DNA from: Komagataella phaffii GS115
Taxonomy: Eukaryota; Ascomycota; Pichiomycetes; Pichiales; Pichiaceae
Length of the DNA stretch: 64,000 nt
Reading direction: 5' to 3'
Assembly: GCF_000027005.1 (NCBI RefSeq)
Contig: NC_012963.1
Span: 1,054,001-1,118,000 of the forward strand
A program made the position numbers and the translations under genes. Under the pieces are notes generated by a model, which was not told where the DNA came from, did not search any database, and saw only the letters and a list, made by a program, of their open reading frames with translations. Positions 36,972 through 46,814 of the stretch are shown here, one piece after another (the stretch's first letter is position 1; the number at the start of each line of letters is the position of its first letter).

Positions 36972-37232
36972 ATGTCATTTTCTTACCTTGAAGGCAACAT
37001 CGATTTTAAAGGACAGGAACTTGCAAACAGGATCACTAAAAAACTAATCACATTTGGTGCAATTATTAGTTTTCTGGTAGGATTTTTGAGTGACAACATC
37101 TTATACACTGTATACACTTTCGCAGCTTTTGGTTTATTGACTGCTTCTTTGGTTATTCCCCCTTTTAGCTTCTACAAAAAGAACCCTGTAACATGGTTAC
37201 CAAAGAAATCCAAAATAGAGATTCAGCATTGA
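36972..37232 (+). CDS. SPC1: Signal peptidase complex subunit Spc1
   Basis: The 86-residue protein has a short N-terminal segment (DFKGQELANRI) and two close membrane helices (about residues 25-45 and 48-68). A basic tail ends KKNPVTWLPKKSKIEI, as in the SPC12/Spc1 family. Spc1 is a small, non-catalytic part of the ER signal peptidase and helps stop cleavage of membrane segments. I chose the Met at 36972 (MSFSYLEG) over the longer frame from 36876, which adds unrelated residues. Its last 40 bases overlap the XKS1 start in another frame on the same strand. Confidence 0.88.
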   Translation: MSFSYLEGNIDFKGQELANRITKKLITFGAIISFLVGFLSDNILYTVYTFAAFGLLTASLVIPPFSFYKKNPVTWLPKKSKIEIQH

Positions 37233-39046
37233 CCGAATCAGTTCCGAATGACCTTTACCTTGGGTTTGATCTAAGTACCCAACAATTGAAAATCACCTCT
37301 TTCGAAGGGCGTTCATTGACACATTTCAAGACTTATAGAGTTGATTTCGATGAGGAGTTGAGTGTTTATGGAATCAATAATGGAGTTTATGTCAATGAAG
37401 AGACTGGAGAGATCAACGCTCCAGTGGCAATGTGGGTCGAAGCGTTAGATCTGATCTTTTCTAAGATGCAGAAGGACAAGTTTCCATTTGGCATCGTGAA
37501 AGGGATGTCTGGATCTTGTCAACAGCATGGCTCAGTTTATTGGTCTAAAGATGCCCCAGATCTCTTATCATCTCTCTCTCCATCGAAAGATTTGAAGTCC
37601 CAACTGTGTCCGAAGGCTTTCACATTCGAAAAGTCTCCCAATTGGCAAGATCACTCAACCGGAGAAGAGCTGGAAATATTTGAAAGAAAAGCAGGATCTC
37701 CTGAGAATCTGTCTAAGATTACAGGATCCAGGGCTCATTATCGATTTACGGGATCTCAGATTAGAAAATTGGCCAAACGCGTAAATCCAGAACTTTATAA
37801 GGAAACATACAGAATTTCTTTAATCAGTAGTTTTCTAAGTTCTCTACTATGCGGAAGAATAACTAAAATTGAAGAGAGTGATGGATGTGGAATGAATATC
37901 TACGATATTCAGAACTCGAGGTATGATGAAGACTTGTTAGCTGTTACAGCAGCTGTTGATCCAGAGATCGACGGGGCCACTGAACATGAACGTCAAGAAG
38001 GCGTAGCTAGGCTGAAAGATAAACTGCAAGATTTGGAACCAGTCGGGTATCGTTCAATTGGCACTATAGCTGCATATTTTGTGGAAAAATATGGTTTCAG
38101 TGAAGATAGCAAAGTATTCTCCTTTACAGGTGACAACTTGGCTACCATTCTTTCCTTACCACTGCATAACGATGACATTCTTGTTTCTTTGGGTACATCT
38201 ACAACAGTCCTTTTGGTTACAGAGACTTATTGGCCTAATTCCAATTACCATGTTTTCAAACATCCAACAGTTCCGGGCTCGTATATGGTGATGCTTTGTT
38301 ACGTAAATGGAGCATTAGCTAGAAACCAGATAAAGACTAGCCTGGATAAAAAATACAACGTGTCTGATCCTAACGACTGGACTAAATTCAATGAAATCTT
38401 AGACAAATCCAAACCTCTTCATGGCAAGGAGGAACTTGGTGTTTACTTTCCCAAAGGTGAGATTATTCCTAACTGTGTTGCCCAAACAAAACGTTTTTCT
38501 TATGATGCAAAAAGTAAGAAGTTAGTTACAGCTAATTGGGACATTGAAGATGATGTTGTTTCCATTGTTGAGTCTCAAGCCCTATCATGCCGTCTTCGAT
38601 CGGGTCCACTCTATCATGGATCTGATGAAACTGACCAAGAGGAAGAGAGTGAAGTTATCCAGAGATTATCAAATTTCCCCAAAATCTCTGCTGATGGTAA
38701 AGATCAACGTCTTCCCGACTTGATCTCTCATCCAAAGAAAGCGTTTTACGTAGGAGGAGCTTCACAGAATGTGTCAATTGTGCGCAAGTTTTCTGAAGTT
38801 CTAGGAGCAAAAGAGGGAAACTATCAAATCAACCTTGGTGATGCTTGTGCCATTGGCGGAGCTTTCAAAGCCGTTTGGTCGGATCTCTGCGAAACTGAAA
38901 AAGCTATCCCGTATAGTGACTTCTTGAGGAAAAACTTCCATTGGAAAGAAAATGTCAAGCCAGTGGAAGCTGACTCTTCCCTGTGGCTGCAGTATGTCGA
39001 TGGAGTTGGAATCTTGAGTGAAATAGAACAAACTCTAGAGAAGTAA
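37193..39046 (+). CDS. XKS1: D-xylulokinase
   Basis: The 617-residue protein is an FGGY sugar kinase. Motifs are YLGFDLSTQQLK at residue 23, SGSCQQHGSVYW near 100, NWQDHST, TGSRAHYRFTG, GDNLATI and SLGTSTTVLLV for ATP binding, and FYVGGASQN near the end. It phosphorylates D-xylulose to xylulose 5-phosphate, which feeds the pentose phosphate pathway. The only Met before the first conserved motif is at 37193, inside SPC1, so the coding overlap is forced unless an upstream exon exists. It completes the xylose route with XYL2 upstream. Confidence 0.92.
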   Translation: MVTKEIQNRDSALTESVPNDLYLGFDLSTQQLKITSFEGRSLTHFKTYRVDFDEELSVYGINNGVYVNEETGEINAPVAMWVEALDLIFSKMQKDKFPFGIVKGMSGSCQQHGSVYWSKDAPDLLSSLSPSKDLKSQLCPKAFTFEKSPNWQDHSTGEELEIFERKAGSPENLSKITGSRAHYRFTGSQIRKLAKRVNPELYKETYRISLISSFLSSLLCGRITKIEESDGCGMNIYDIQNSRYDEDLLAVTAAVDPEIDGATEHERQEGVARLKDKLQDLEPVGYRSIGTIAAYFVEKYGFSEDSKVFSFTGDNLATILSLPLHNDDILVSLGTSTTVLLVTETYWPNSNYHVFKHPTVPGSYMVMLCYVNGALARNQIKTSLDKKYNVSDPNDWTKFNEILDKSKPLHGKEELGVYFPKGEIIPNCVAQTKRFSYDAKSKKLVTANWDIEDDVVSIVESQALSCRLRSGPLYHGSDETDQEEESEVIQRLSNFPKISADGKDQRLPDLISHPKKAFYVGGASQNVSIVRKFSEVLGAKEGNYQINLGDACAIGGAFKAVWSDLCETEKAIPYSDFLRKNFHWKENVKPVEADSSLWLQYVDGVGILSEIEQTLEK

Positions 39047-39415
39047 ATATTTAGATATCATAGGTACTTCCCGAAATAGAAGAATACTAGAATGAGAGTT
39101 TATCTTATTGATAGACTAAATCACGTTTTAAACCGCATGCAACACTATTAGTGAAGCAAGTCAGGCGTTTGGCGCATAGATATTTGGTTGAAGTGAATAT
39201 TTTTTTTTTTGTTCATGGGATCGGCGAGTTTAAAATATAAACTGTCATTGATGCTGATGATAGCCATAAAAATCGTCCTCTTTTATCATGTACGTCATTA
39301 ATTTTGATAAGATTAATATAATACACATTATTGAATAATCTCACTGCTCGTAAATACACCTATACACACAGTCGAAAGAAAATAATACAAATCTAGCATT
39401 TTTATCAATGCTTGG
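39047..39415. other. Gap between convergent XKS1 and ARR3
   Basis: Two 3' ends face each other. There is an 11-base T run near 39200 and A/T-rich DNA useful for termination. No gene or RNA is visible. Confidence 0.35.
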
Positions 39416-40687
39416 TTATTTCTGTCCTATTTCTGTTATCTCAATATCAGTTGTTTCCTTTGTTTCCGGTTCAATTTCAGCTTCACTCCCATTTTCATCC
39501 TCAGTGTCTATCCACATGAAAGATTGCCTGAAGTATCTGGCAACGATTGTCAGGATCAATAAAACTGGCACCTCGAGTAAAGGTCCAAATGTTGTTGCAA
39601 TAGATTGCTTAGATCCTGAGCCGTAAACAGAAATGGCTACTGCCAGACTTAGTTCAAAATTGTTGGAAGCTGCTGTAAACGCCTGAGCGATCGTTACCCG
39701 ATAGCTTGCATAACCAAGCTTCTTGGATCGCTCTAGCTCTGACGAATCTTGGCAGTCCAAACTCGAGCCTACTTCAGTTTTATATTGACGTCGTAAGTCC
39801 CTTTTGTTAAAATAGTTGGTAAGAAACCTTAATAGCCAAAATGCACCAAACCAAGTGATCAAAAAATAAAGCACTAGCGGGATGAAACATTTGAAGGCCC
39901 GACCAATCTCTTGAATAAAGTCATGGCCCTTAGCAATGAAAATCACAATAATAATGTACACCAAACCAACTACAGACCAGGGCTCAATGAAAGGAATAAT
40001 TTTCTTCTCGTATTTTTCCCTCCCAAACACTGCAAGACATCCAAAACGAATCAGTAATCCTAGTCCCAATGGAATACCTAAAAACGCCCCAACACTTTCT
40101 GCTACTTCCGAATACGAAGCTGATCCCACATTGGAAGTCCCACTGATGACGTAACACAAAAATATCTGATATGGCGCAAACAAGACAATTTGCATGATGC
40201 TGTTCATTACCACGATGATGGTACACAGAGTGTTATCTCCTCCAGCGAGGCCATTCCAGACAAGTACCATAGCAATGCATCTGGCAATTCCAATCATGAT
40301 TATACCAATTCGATATTCTGTTTCATTGAATAATACCATCCAACTGAGCGCCAGCATCAAAAATGGGCATAAAATCCAGTTTATTATCAGTGAGATAAAT
40401 AACTGGCGATATACACTTTTCTGCCTCAATATATGATGAATGCTTTCCCAGCTAACATTACACAAAGGTGGAACCATCATGAGAATCAACCCTATGGCCA
40501 GAGGAACACCAACACCAGCCAGCTTAGCATCGGACTCAAACTTGTCTCTGGCATCTGGAACGTAGACGGAGATTAAAATTCCTATAATGATACTCAAAAT
40601 GATAGTTGGTGTTAACAACCTATCCAGCCATGATAGCTCTTTGAATAGCAAAATGATTTTCTTACCAGAAGAAAGCTGCTCAGCCAT
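39416..40687 (-). CDS. ARR3: Arsenite efflux transporter ACR3/Arr3
   Basis: The 423-residue protein has about ten membrane segments and the Acr3 features PLAIGLILMMVPPLCNVSWE (conserved Cys), an MIGIARCIAMVLVWNGLAGGD motif (second Cys), and a late LAVAISVYGSGSKQSIATTFGPLLEVPVLL segment with the conserved Glu. It pumps arsenite, and possibly antimonite, out across the plasma membrane using the proton gradient. An arsenate reductase gene is not adjacent, unlike the Saccharomyces ARR cluster. Confidence 0.93.
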   Translation of the reverse strand: MAEQLSSGKKIILLFKELSWLDRLLTPTIILSIIIGILISVYVPDARDKFESDAKLAGVGVPLAIGLILMMVPPLCNVSWESIHHILRQKSVYRQLFISLIINWILCPFLMLALSWMVLFNETEYRIGIIMIGIARCIAMVLVWNGLAGGDNTLCTIIVVMNSIMQIVLFAPYQIFLCYVISGTSNVGSASYSEVAESVGAFLGIPLGLGLLIRFGCLAVFGREKYEKKIIPFIEPWSVVGLVYIIIVIFIAKGHDFIQEIGRAFKCFIPLVLYFLITWFGAFWLLRFLTNYFNKRDLRRQYKTEVGSSLDCQDSSELERSKKLGYASYRVTIAQAFTAASNNFELSLAVAISVYGSGSKQSIATTFGPLLEVPVLLILTIVARYFRQSFMWIDTEDENGSEAEIEPETKETTDIEITEIGQK

Positions 40688-41114
40688 TTCCCTTCTTCAA
40701 ATGTTAAATGCAGGGTTCAACAGATGCTAAGGGTCCGATGATGTCTTTATATGTCGGGCAGTAGAGTCAAAAAAAGGTGCAGTCAGATCAAGGGTTCGAG
40801 GGTTCAAGTTGTCCTGCATTTGTCAGTTATCATTATCTCTGAATCATCTTGTTGCATGAAAGTGCGAGATCGGAGAATCAGTTGAGAAACAAAAAAATAT
40901 TAATTGAAGATACAATCCTTACAATGATGTAATATTTGAAAGCGGCAAGCAAAGGTTCCTTGGCTGATTTGAGCTTTTGAGGTACTTAACCACAGTGATT
41001 TGCATGATCTTGCTGCCGCAATTCGTCGCTTTATACTTTCTTTAAACTATTACTTAGACATAAAAAACCCTGGAATCCATACTATACAATCTCTTGCAAG
41101 AAATATTGCTCAAA
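40688..41114 (-). promoter_or_regulatory. ARR3 promoter and RNR1 3' region
   Basis: Both flanking genes are on the minus strand, so this is the ARR3 promoter. It contains a tandem repeat of GGGTTCRA at 40792-40808 close to the start and a TATATG-rich patch near 40748. I see no exact Yap-type TTAGTAA site. No gene is seen. Confidence 0.4.
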
Positions 41115-43718
41115 CTAACCGGAACACATCTCACAGGCCTCGGGGTTGTTTATAGCGCAAGCGATAGCTTTGGAACTAAAAATATCCTCTCCAGTAGGTT
41201 CGGCTTGTGATTCATTCGCCTTTTCTGTTACTTCTTCAGGCTTTTCCTGAATGTTTAGGTTGGCAACGCTGTTCTCTAAGGAACTTGGTTGAGTGTCTGC
41301 TGCAGCAACATCTGGAGTGTTTTCTTTACTAGAAACAGAAGTGAAAGATGTCTCAGTAACTCTGTCAGTGGCCGGGTTGGCAAGATACTTTCTCATGTTC
41401 AATTGGTCCAAGTTGGCTTTGGTAAGAGAAGCTTGAAGAACAGCAACCTTGTCAACTGTAAACTGAATGGCAGCAGCGGCAGCTTGAGTACGCAGGTAGT
41501 ACATACCAGTCTTTAATCCTTTCTTCCAACCATAAAAGTGCATACTGGTCAATTTACCCATAGTTGGAGCCATCAGGTGAATGTTCAACGACTGAGATTG
41601 ATCGATATAGGCTGATCTATCGGCAGCCATATCAATAATAGTCTTTTGAGAAATCTCCCAAACAGTCTTGTAAAGGCCTTTAAGTTGCTCAGGTATGTTG
41701 GGCAAATTTTGAATAGAGCCGTTGTCTGAAATGATATGATTTTTCATGTTATCGTCCCAAAGACCCAAATCCACTAGATCACGCAATAAGTAAGGATTAA
41801 CAATTTGAAATTCTCCAGCTAATACACGGCGTGAGTAGATGTTGGAAGTGTAAGGTTCGAAACACTCGTTGTAACCCAGAATTTGGGAAGTTGAAGCAGT
41901 GGGCATAGGTGCAACTAGCAACGAGTTTCTTAAACCTGTGGAAACAATCTTGGCTTTGAGTGATTCCCATTCCCACAGCTCAGAGGGCTTCTTGTCCCAC
42001 AAGTCATATTGCAAAATGCCCTGAGATGCTGGAGAACCTTGGAAGGTTTCGTAGGCTCCTTCTTCGACGGCTAATTCGTTGGAGGCTTCCAAAGCTGCAT
42101 GGTAGATAGTTTCAAAAATCTGAATATTAAGCTGTTTGGCTTCTGGAGAATCAAAAGGAATTCTCAACTTCATAAAAGCATCAGCTAAACCTTGAACACC
42201 CACAGCTATAGGTCTATTACGCATATTCGATCTCCTAGCTTCTGGAACGGGGTAAAAATTTCTGTCGATAATTCTGTTCAAGTTACGAGTAACCACTTTG
42301 GTGATTTCATGCAGCTTTTCAAAGTTGTACCAGCAGTGAGTATCATCGGTTTCAACAAAGGCTGGAAGAGCAATAGAAGCCAAGTTACAGACAGCAGTCT
42401 CTTCCGGGGAAGAGTATTCAACAATTTCACAGCAAAGGTTAGAGGATTTAATGACACCCAAGTTCTTCTGGTTAGTTTTTTTGTTACAAGCATCCTTATA
42501 CAGCATGAATGGAGTACCAGTTTCTGTTTGTGCCTCAAGGATGGCGTACCAAAGCTTTTGGGCTTTGATGGTTTGTCTTCCACGACCTTCCTTTTCGTAT
42601 CTTTCGTACAATTCCTCAAATTCATCTCCATAGACGTCGGCAAGGCCAGGAGCTTCACTTGGAGAGAACAGGGTCCAATCGCCATTCTGTTCTACTCTTT
42701 TCATGAACAGATCAGGGATCCACAAAGCGGGGAATAAGTCTCTAGCTCTGATCTCCTCTTTACCATGGTTCTTACGAATATCAATGAAGGCAAAGATGTC
42801 GGCATGCCATGGCTCCAAGTACAAAGCAAATGCACCAGGACGTTTGTTACCACCTTGGTCAACATAACGAGCAGTGTTGTTGAAGACCCTCACCATTGGA
42901 ATAATACCATTCGAAGTACCGTTAGTACCAGCAATGTAGGATCCTGTGGCACGAATATTATGAATGTGCAAACCAATTCCACCAGCAGTTTTGGAGATTA
43001 AAGCACATTCCTTCAAAGTATCGTAAATGCCTTCAATTGAGTCATCCCGCATGGCAACTAAGAAACATGATGACATTTGTGGGTGAGGGGTACCAGCGTT
43101 AAACAGAGTAGGAGAGGCATGAGTGAAATACTTCTGACTCATAAAGTTATAAGTTTCAATAACTCTTGCAATGTCATCACCATGAATGCCGATAGCAACA
43201 CGCATAATCAAGTGTTGAGGACGTTCTGCAACATTACCATTAATTCTCAGAAGGTAAGATCTTTCCAAGGTCTTGAATCCAAAGTAGTTATACTGAAAGT
43301 CTCTATCGTAGACAATAGCAGAGTTCAGCTCATCAGCGTGTTTCTGGACAATGTTGTAAGTGTCTTCAGAAACCAGAGGAGAGTGTTTTCCGTTCTTTGG
43401 GTTGATGTATTCATACAACTCTTTGGTTACCTGAGAGTATTGCTTAGTGGTCTGTTTGTGTAAATTGGAAACAGCAATTCTTGCTGCCAAAATGGCATAA
43501 TCGGGGTGAATAGTGGTCATATAGGCAGCAGTCTCAGCAGCAAGGTTGTCCAGCTCCACGGTAGTTACACCGTGATAGACACCACTAATAACACGCTGAG
43601 TAATGGCGACAGCATCGACGTGTTTTGGGTCCAACCCGTAGCATAATCTGGAAACTCTGGCTGTAATCTTGTCAAATCTGACAGGCTCCTTGTGTCCGTC
43701 TCTTTTGAAAACGTACAT
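41115..43718 (-). CDS. RNR1: Ribonucleotide reductase large subunit
   Basis: The 867-residue protein has an N-terminal ATP-cone (1-90) and the class I alpha-subunit core. Redox cysteines lie in [12 protein letters not shown] and [11 protein letters not shown] (preceding VCN), and the radical-site [11 protein letters not shown] segment is present. The mobile C-terminal tail ends CEMC-SG, the pair that re-reduces the active site. It makes deoxyribonucleotides in the cytosol and is limiting for S phase. The upstream region has ACGCGT boxes typical of G1/S control by MBF. It is slightly shorter than Saccharomyces Rnr1 (888). Confidence 0.97.
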   Translation of the reverse strand: MYVFKRDGHKEPVRFDKITARVSRLCYGLDPKHVDAVAITQRVISGVYHGVTTVELDNLAAETAAYMTTIHPDYAILAARIAVSNLHKQTTKQYSQVTKELYEYINPKNGKHSPLVSEDTYNIVQKHADELNSAIVYDRDFQYNYFGFKTLERSYLLRINGNVAERPQHLIMRVAIGIHGDDIARVIETYNFMSQKYFTHASPTLFNAGTPHPQMSSCFLVAMRDDSIEGIYDTLKECALISKTAGGIGLHIHNIRATGSYIAGTNGTSNGIIPMVRVFNNTARYVDQGGNKRPGAFALYLEPWHADIFAFIDIRKNHGKEEIRARDLFPALWIPDLFMKRVEQNGDWTLFSPSEAPGLADVYGDEFEELYERYEKEGRGRQTIKAQKLWYAILEAQTETGTPFMLYKDACNKKTNQKNLGVIKSSNLCCEIVEYSSPEETAVCNLASIALPAFVETDDTHCWYNFEKLHEITKVVTRNLNRIIDRNFYPVPEARRSNMRNRPIAVGVQGLADAFMKLRIPFDSPEAKQLNIQIFETIYHAALEASNELAVEEGAYETFQGSPASQGILQYDLWDKKPSELWEWESLKAKIVSTGLRNSLLVAPMPTASTSQILGYNECFEPYTSNIYSRRVLAGEFQIVNPYLLRDLVDLGLWDDNMKNHIISDNGSIQNLPNIPEQLKGLYKTVWEISQKTIIDMAADRSAYIDQSQSLNIHLMAPTMGKLTSMHFYGWKKGLKTGMYYLRTQAAAAAIQFTVDKVAVLQASLTKANLDQLNMRKYLANPATDRVTETSFTSVSSKENTPDVAAADTQPSSLENSVANLNIQEKPEEVTEKANESQAEPTGEDIFSSKAIACAINNPEACEMCSG

Positions 43719-44473
43719 TGTTAGTTTTTTGAGAGGATATTAGGAACGTTACTTGGATGGGTGTTTTATTATAAAGGAAAAACTTAAGCTAGAGATTTTA
43801 TTTAAAAGACGCGCGTTATCAAACTGACGCGTGTAATATCTAAAAAGACAAGCAGGACACGACAGTTCGAAAGTAGTGAGAGACGCGTCACGGTTAGAGC
43901 TGGAGACTCCGTGGAGAAGATGCTTCATCCCCTATTAGGCGACCTTTGTGTTTAATTGGCATCCGGATGCTGAAACAGCTACGATATCGGAGTGTGATGA
44001 CGAATTCATGTGACATTTATGCCAGGGGTTCGAATTCATATAACCAACTGCTGGTTCGGGACGTCTCTAAATGGAACGGACGGTTCCATTAACGAATTGG
44101 GCTGGTGCGAAAAAAGGCGAGATCCAGGGGTGGATAAGCTTTACGACAAACGAGGCAGGATTAAACGGTGCTTGATAATTAATGCAGTATCTTGGACTCG
44201 AACGCATAATCCGACATTTTTACAACTAAACCACAGACAAAAGGATCAACTATTAATACTCACACGACCAAAGAAAACTACAATAGCAACTTCTTACAAC
44301 TAGAACAGACAAAAGTCTGGCTACGTCCAACTTTCCTACAGTTCATCTCTAATATTACACTTCACTTGAACATTAATGTACATGACTATGCAAAAATAAC
44401 GATAGTGATTTTGACCATTTACACGTTATCCTCTTGATCGTTCCACTTCTTTCAACCATCTTCAATAATTCTT
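43719..44473. promoter_or_regulatory. RNR1 promoter and RPS27 downstream region
   Basis: RNR1 and RPS27 are tandem on the minus strand. The half near RNR1 holds MluI-type boxes (separate entry). The half near RPS27 (about 44020-44250) holds two GTTCGA-containing, tRNA-like fragments, described in the findings. No complete gene is seen. Confidence 0.45.
43809..43888. promoter_or_regulatory. MluI cell-cycle box cluster upstream of RNR1
   Basis: ACGCGT occurs at 43827-43832 and 43883-43888, and a related ACGCGCGT at 43809-43816. These lie 90-170 bases before the RNR1 start. This is the known MBF (Mbp1/Swi6) target, which fits S-phase expression of ribonucleotide reductase. Confidence 0.75.
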
Positions 44474-44722
44474 TTACTTCCTTCTGAAGGCACATCCCTC
44501 TGACAATCTAGCCTTACCACCGGTTGGAGTACACAAAACAGTGGTGCATGAATCACAGGTTACAGCGGTTTGAGCATGAGAGAAGACAGTGGTGATCTCA
44601 AAACAACCTGGGCACTTGACATCCATGAAGAAGGATCTTGGAGCTTGGACCAAAGTCTTTAGTTTGTGTTGCTTGGCCTCGGAGACTGGGTTGGGGTTCA
44701 ATAAATCTTGGACTAAAACCAT
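44474..44722 (-). CDS. RPS27A: Small ribosomal subunit protein eS27
   Basis: The 82-residue protein matches the family length exactly. It has the zinc finger CPGC ... CDSC near residues 37-59, [12 protein letters not shown], and the end [10 protein letters not shown]. It is part of the 40S subunit. I chose the Met at 44722 ([10 protein letters not shown]), the universal start; the longer frame from 44785 adds unrelated residues. No intron is visible, in contrast to Saccharomyces RPS27A, which has one after the first codons. A TCACGTGA palindrome lies about 105 bases upstream. Confidence 0.97.
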   Translation of the reverse strand: MVLVQDLLNPNPVSEAKQHKLKTLVQAPRSFFMDVKCPGCFEITTVFSHAQTAVTCDSCTTVLCTPTGGKARLSEGCAFRRK

Positions 44723-45219
44723 GGTGTAGGATACTTGATGCAGAAAAGATTTTTGCCTCTGAAAAAGAATTAAGTGGGAGAACATCCAAAAAAGTTACCC
44801 GGCACAAAGTAGGCTTCAGCCCTATCACGTGACAAACGGTTTTTCATTTTTTCCTCTCCCTACCAAGAGTTTCTGACTGGTGAGTTGCCTAAAAGGGGTT
44901 GAGTCGTTTGATTCATCATGTAGTAAAGAGCAATGCAATCATCAATTTGAATCTATCGCTAGTGTGGACTGGAAAAGTTAAAAGTAATGTAGGCTCCATT
45001 CAATGCATTTTTGATTCAGTCTGCCCGGCTATTCGTAGCAGATGCTTGCTTTTTTCCCCTTTTTCTTTTTCGGCTATATGTAGCTGACTCACCCTTAAGT
45101 CCAAATAGGGCAATACGAGATGCCTACGGCTCAGGTTACCCCATGATAGGTGTTGGATAATTTTCTTGATTTAATATAAGAGGGTGCATTTCAGCTAAGC
45201 TCGTTCTTCAGCGAGCGAA
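44723..45219. promoter_or_regulatory. Divergent promoter of RPS27 and a DAL5-type transporter
   Basis: The left half serves RPS27, with a TCACGTGA box at 44825-44832 and T-rich tracts (44840-44856). The right half serves the transporter at 45220. No additional gene is seen. Confidence 0.45.
44825..44832. promoter_or_regulatory. TCACGTGA palindrome upstream of RPS27
   Basis: An exact Cbf1-type E-box about 105 bases before the ribosomal protein start. Cbf1 is known to act at ribosomal protein promoters in several yeasts; binding here is inferred. Confidence 0.55.
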
Positions 45220-46704
45220 ATGGACCACGAGAAACGCAACAGCTCATCCGATGATGAGTCTTTGATTAAACAAGATGAGGCCTTCAAGTATCTCAAGAAA
45301 AAGAATATCAACCTGACTGAGTCGATAACTGACCTTCCATCCAAACTGAAGTTTAAGATTGACATTCGAGTCATGACAATCCTGTCAGCAATATATTTCT
45401 TGCAGTTTATAGACAAGTTCTTATTGAACTATGCTGCTGTGATGGGTATCAAAGATAATCTGGTAGGAAATCAGTTCAACAATCTGAGTACAATCTTCTA
45501 CGTAGCTCAAGTTGCTTTTGAAGCCCCAGTCTGCTGGGCATTACAGAAATTCCCTCCCGCTACAACAATTGCTACTTGTGTCACTCTTTGGGGAATCGTG
45601 GTGGCTTGCCATGCTGCATGCGACACCTACGCCAGTTTGATGGTAATCAGAGCTCTATTGGGTGCGTTGGAAGCTGTCGTTGTACCTGGACTGGTCTCTA
45701 TTTCAGTAATGTGGTATACCAAGAACGAACAAATGAGGCGAGTTGGTGTCTGGTCGGTTCAATCTGGTACTGCCAGCATTGTCGGTGGACTACTATCATT
45801 TGCCTTTCAACATGTCACTAATGCTAGGCTCCAAAGTTGGCAGATATACTATCTGGTAATGGGTGTGATAACCTTTTTAGCGGGATTGGTAACGTTCATA
45901 GTTTTACCAAACAATCCGATGAGTGCCAGATTCTTATCTGAGGATGAAAAACTGATAGTGTTAGAACACATTAGAGAGAACCAAACAGGAACCGAAACTA
46001 AACATTTCAAGAAAAACCAACTAGTTGAGTTATTTTTCAAAGATCCTCACACCTGGCCAATGTTTTTCTTGACTGTCATGAGTATGTGTGCTACAGGAGC
46101 TTTGGGAACTTTCAGTGTCACCATTATTAGCCAATTTGGATTCACCTCTAAAGAAAGTGCTCTGGTTCAGATGCCAGTAGGTGTTGCTGTTATTATCAGT
46201 ATTCTCGGTGCAACTTATCTTTCGTCAAAGGTTGGCCACCGAACTTGGATCTCAATCTCGTTGCTCGTTCCTTCAATCGTTGGTTACATTATGCTTCTAA
46301 GTTTAGGGGATAACCCTAAGAATAAGGTGGGAAAATTGCTTGCTATCTATCTTCTTCAACCAGGAACATGTATAATCTCCATGATTTTTGCCTGGAATGG
46401 AGCCAATACTGCAGGTTACACCAAGAAATTAGCCCGTAATTGTTTCACAATGATTGGATTTGCCCTAGGATGTCTGATTGGACCTCAAATGTTCAGAATA
46501 GAGGATGCTCCTAATTACTACCCAGCCAAAATAGCCCTCTTAGTCTTAACCAGTGTCTGTATCCCCACTTGCATGCTAATAAGATGGATCTCCAAAAAAC
46601 AAAATGCAAAGAGAGAAAAAAAGGAGCGCGTGGAGATGCCATGCAACTACGAGTTCATGGACCTCACTGATATTGAAAACCCATTCTTCCGCTACTCCTA
46701 CTAA
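45220..46704 (+). CDS. DAL5-family (anion:cation symporter) permease
   Basis: The 494-residue protein has 12 predicted membrane segments of the major facilitator fold. Segment 1 (VMTILSAIYFLQFIDKFLLNYA) and the end DLTDIENPFFRYSY are hallmarks of the fungal allantoate/nicotinate (Dal5/Tna1) family. Members carry allantoate, ureidosuccinate, nicotinate, biotin or other small anions; the substrate here cannot be read from sequence. A second, clearly related transporter lies at 52519-54030 in the same window. Confidence 0.85.
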   Translation: MDHEKRNSSSDDESLIKQDEAFKYLKKKNINLTESITDLPSKLKFKIDIRVMTILSAIYFLQFIDKFLLNYAAVMGIKDNLVGNQFNNLSTIFYVAQVAFEAPVCWALQKFPPATTIATCVTLWGIVVACHAACDTYASLMVIRALLGALEAVVVPGLVSISVMWYTKNEQMRRVGVWSVQSGTASIVGGLLSFAFQHVTNARLQSWQIYYLVMGVITFLAGLVTFIVLPNNPMSARFLSEDEKLIVLEHIRENQTGTETKHFKKNQLVELFFKDPHTWPMFFLTVMSMCATGALGTFSVTIISQFGFTSKESALVQMPVGVAVIISILGATYLSSKVGHRTWISISLLVPSIVGYIMLLSLGDNPKNKVGKLLAIYLLQPGTCIISMIFAWNGANTAGYTKKLARNCFTMIGFALGCLIGPQMFRIEDAPNYYPAKIALLVLTSVCIPTCMLIRWISKKQNAKREKKERVEMPCNYEFMDLTDIENPFFRYSY

Positions 46705-46814
46705 AATTATTCGGCGTGTAGTTATCTTAGTTAGAAATAAATAGTGATAACCCCGCGAATCTCATTGGGATCTAAATCAGATAGATCTACGATCTAATCT
46801 TATCAGTTTAGAGA

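Noticed and set aside
42192..42737. 181-codon plus-strand frame inside RNR1
   Set aside because: It is antisense to a highly conserved gene and has no independent signal.
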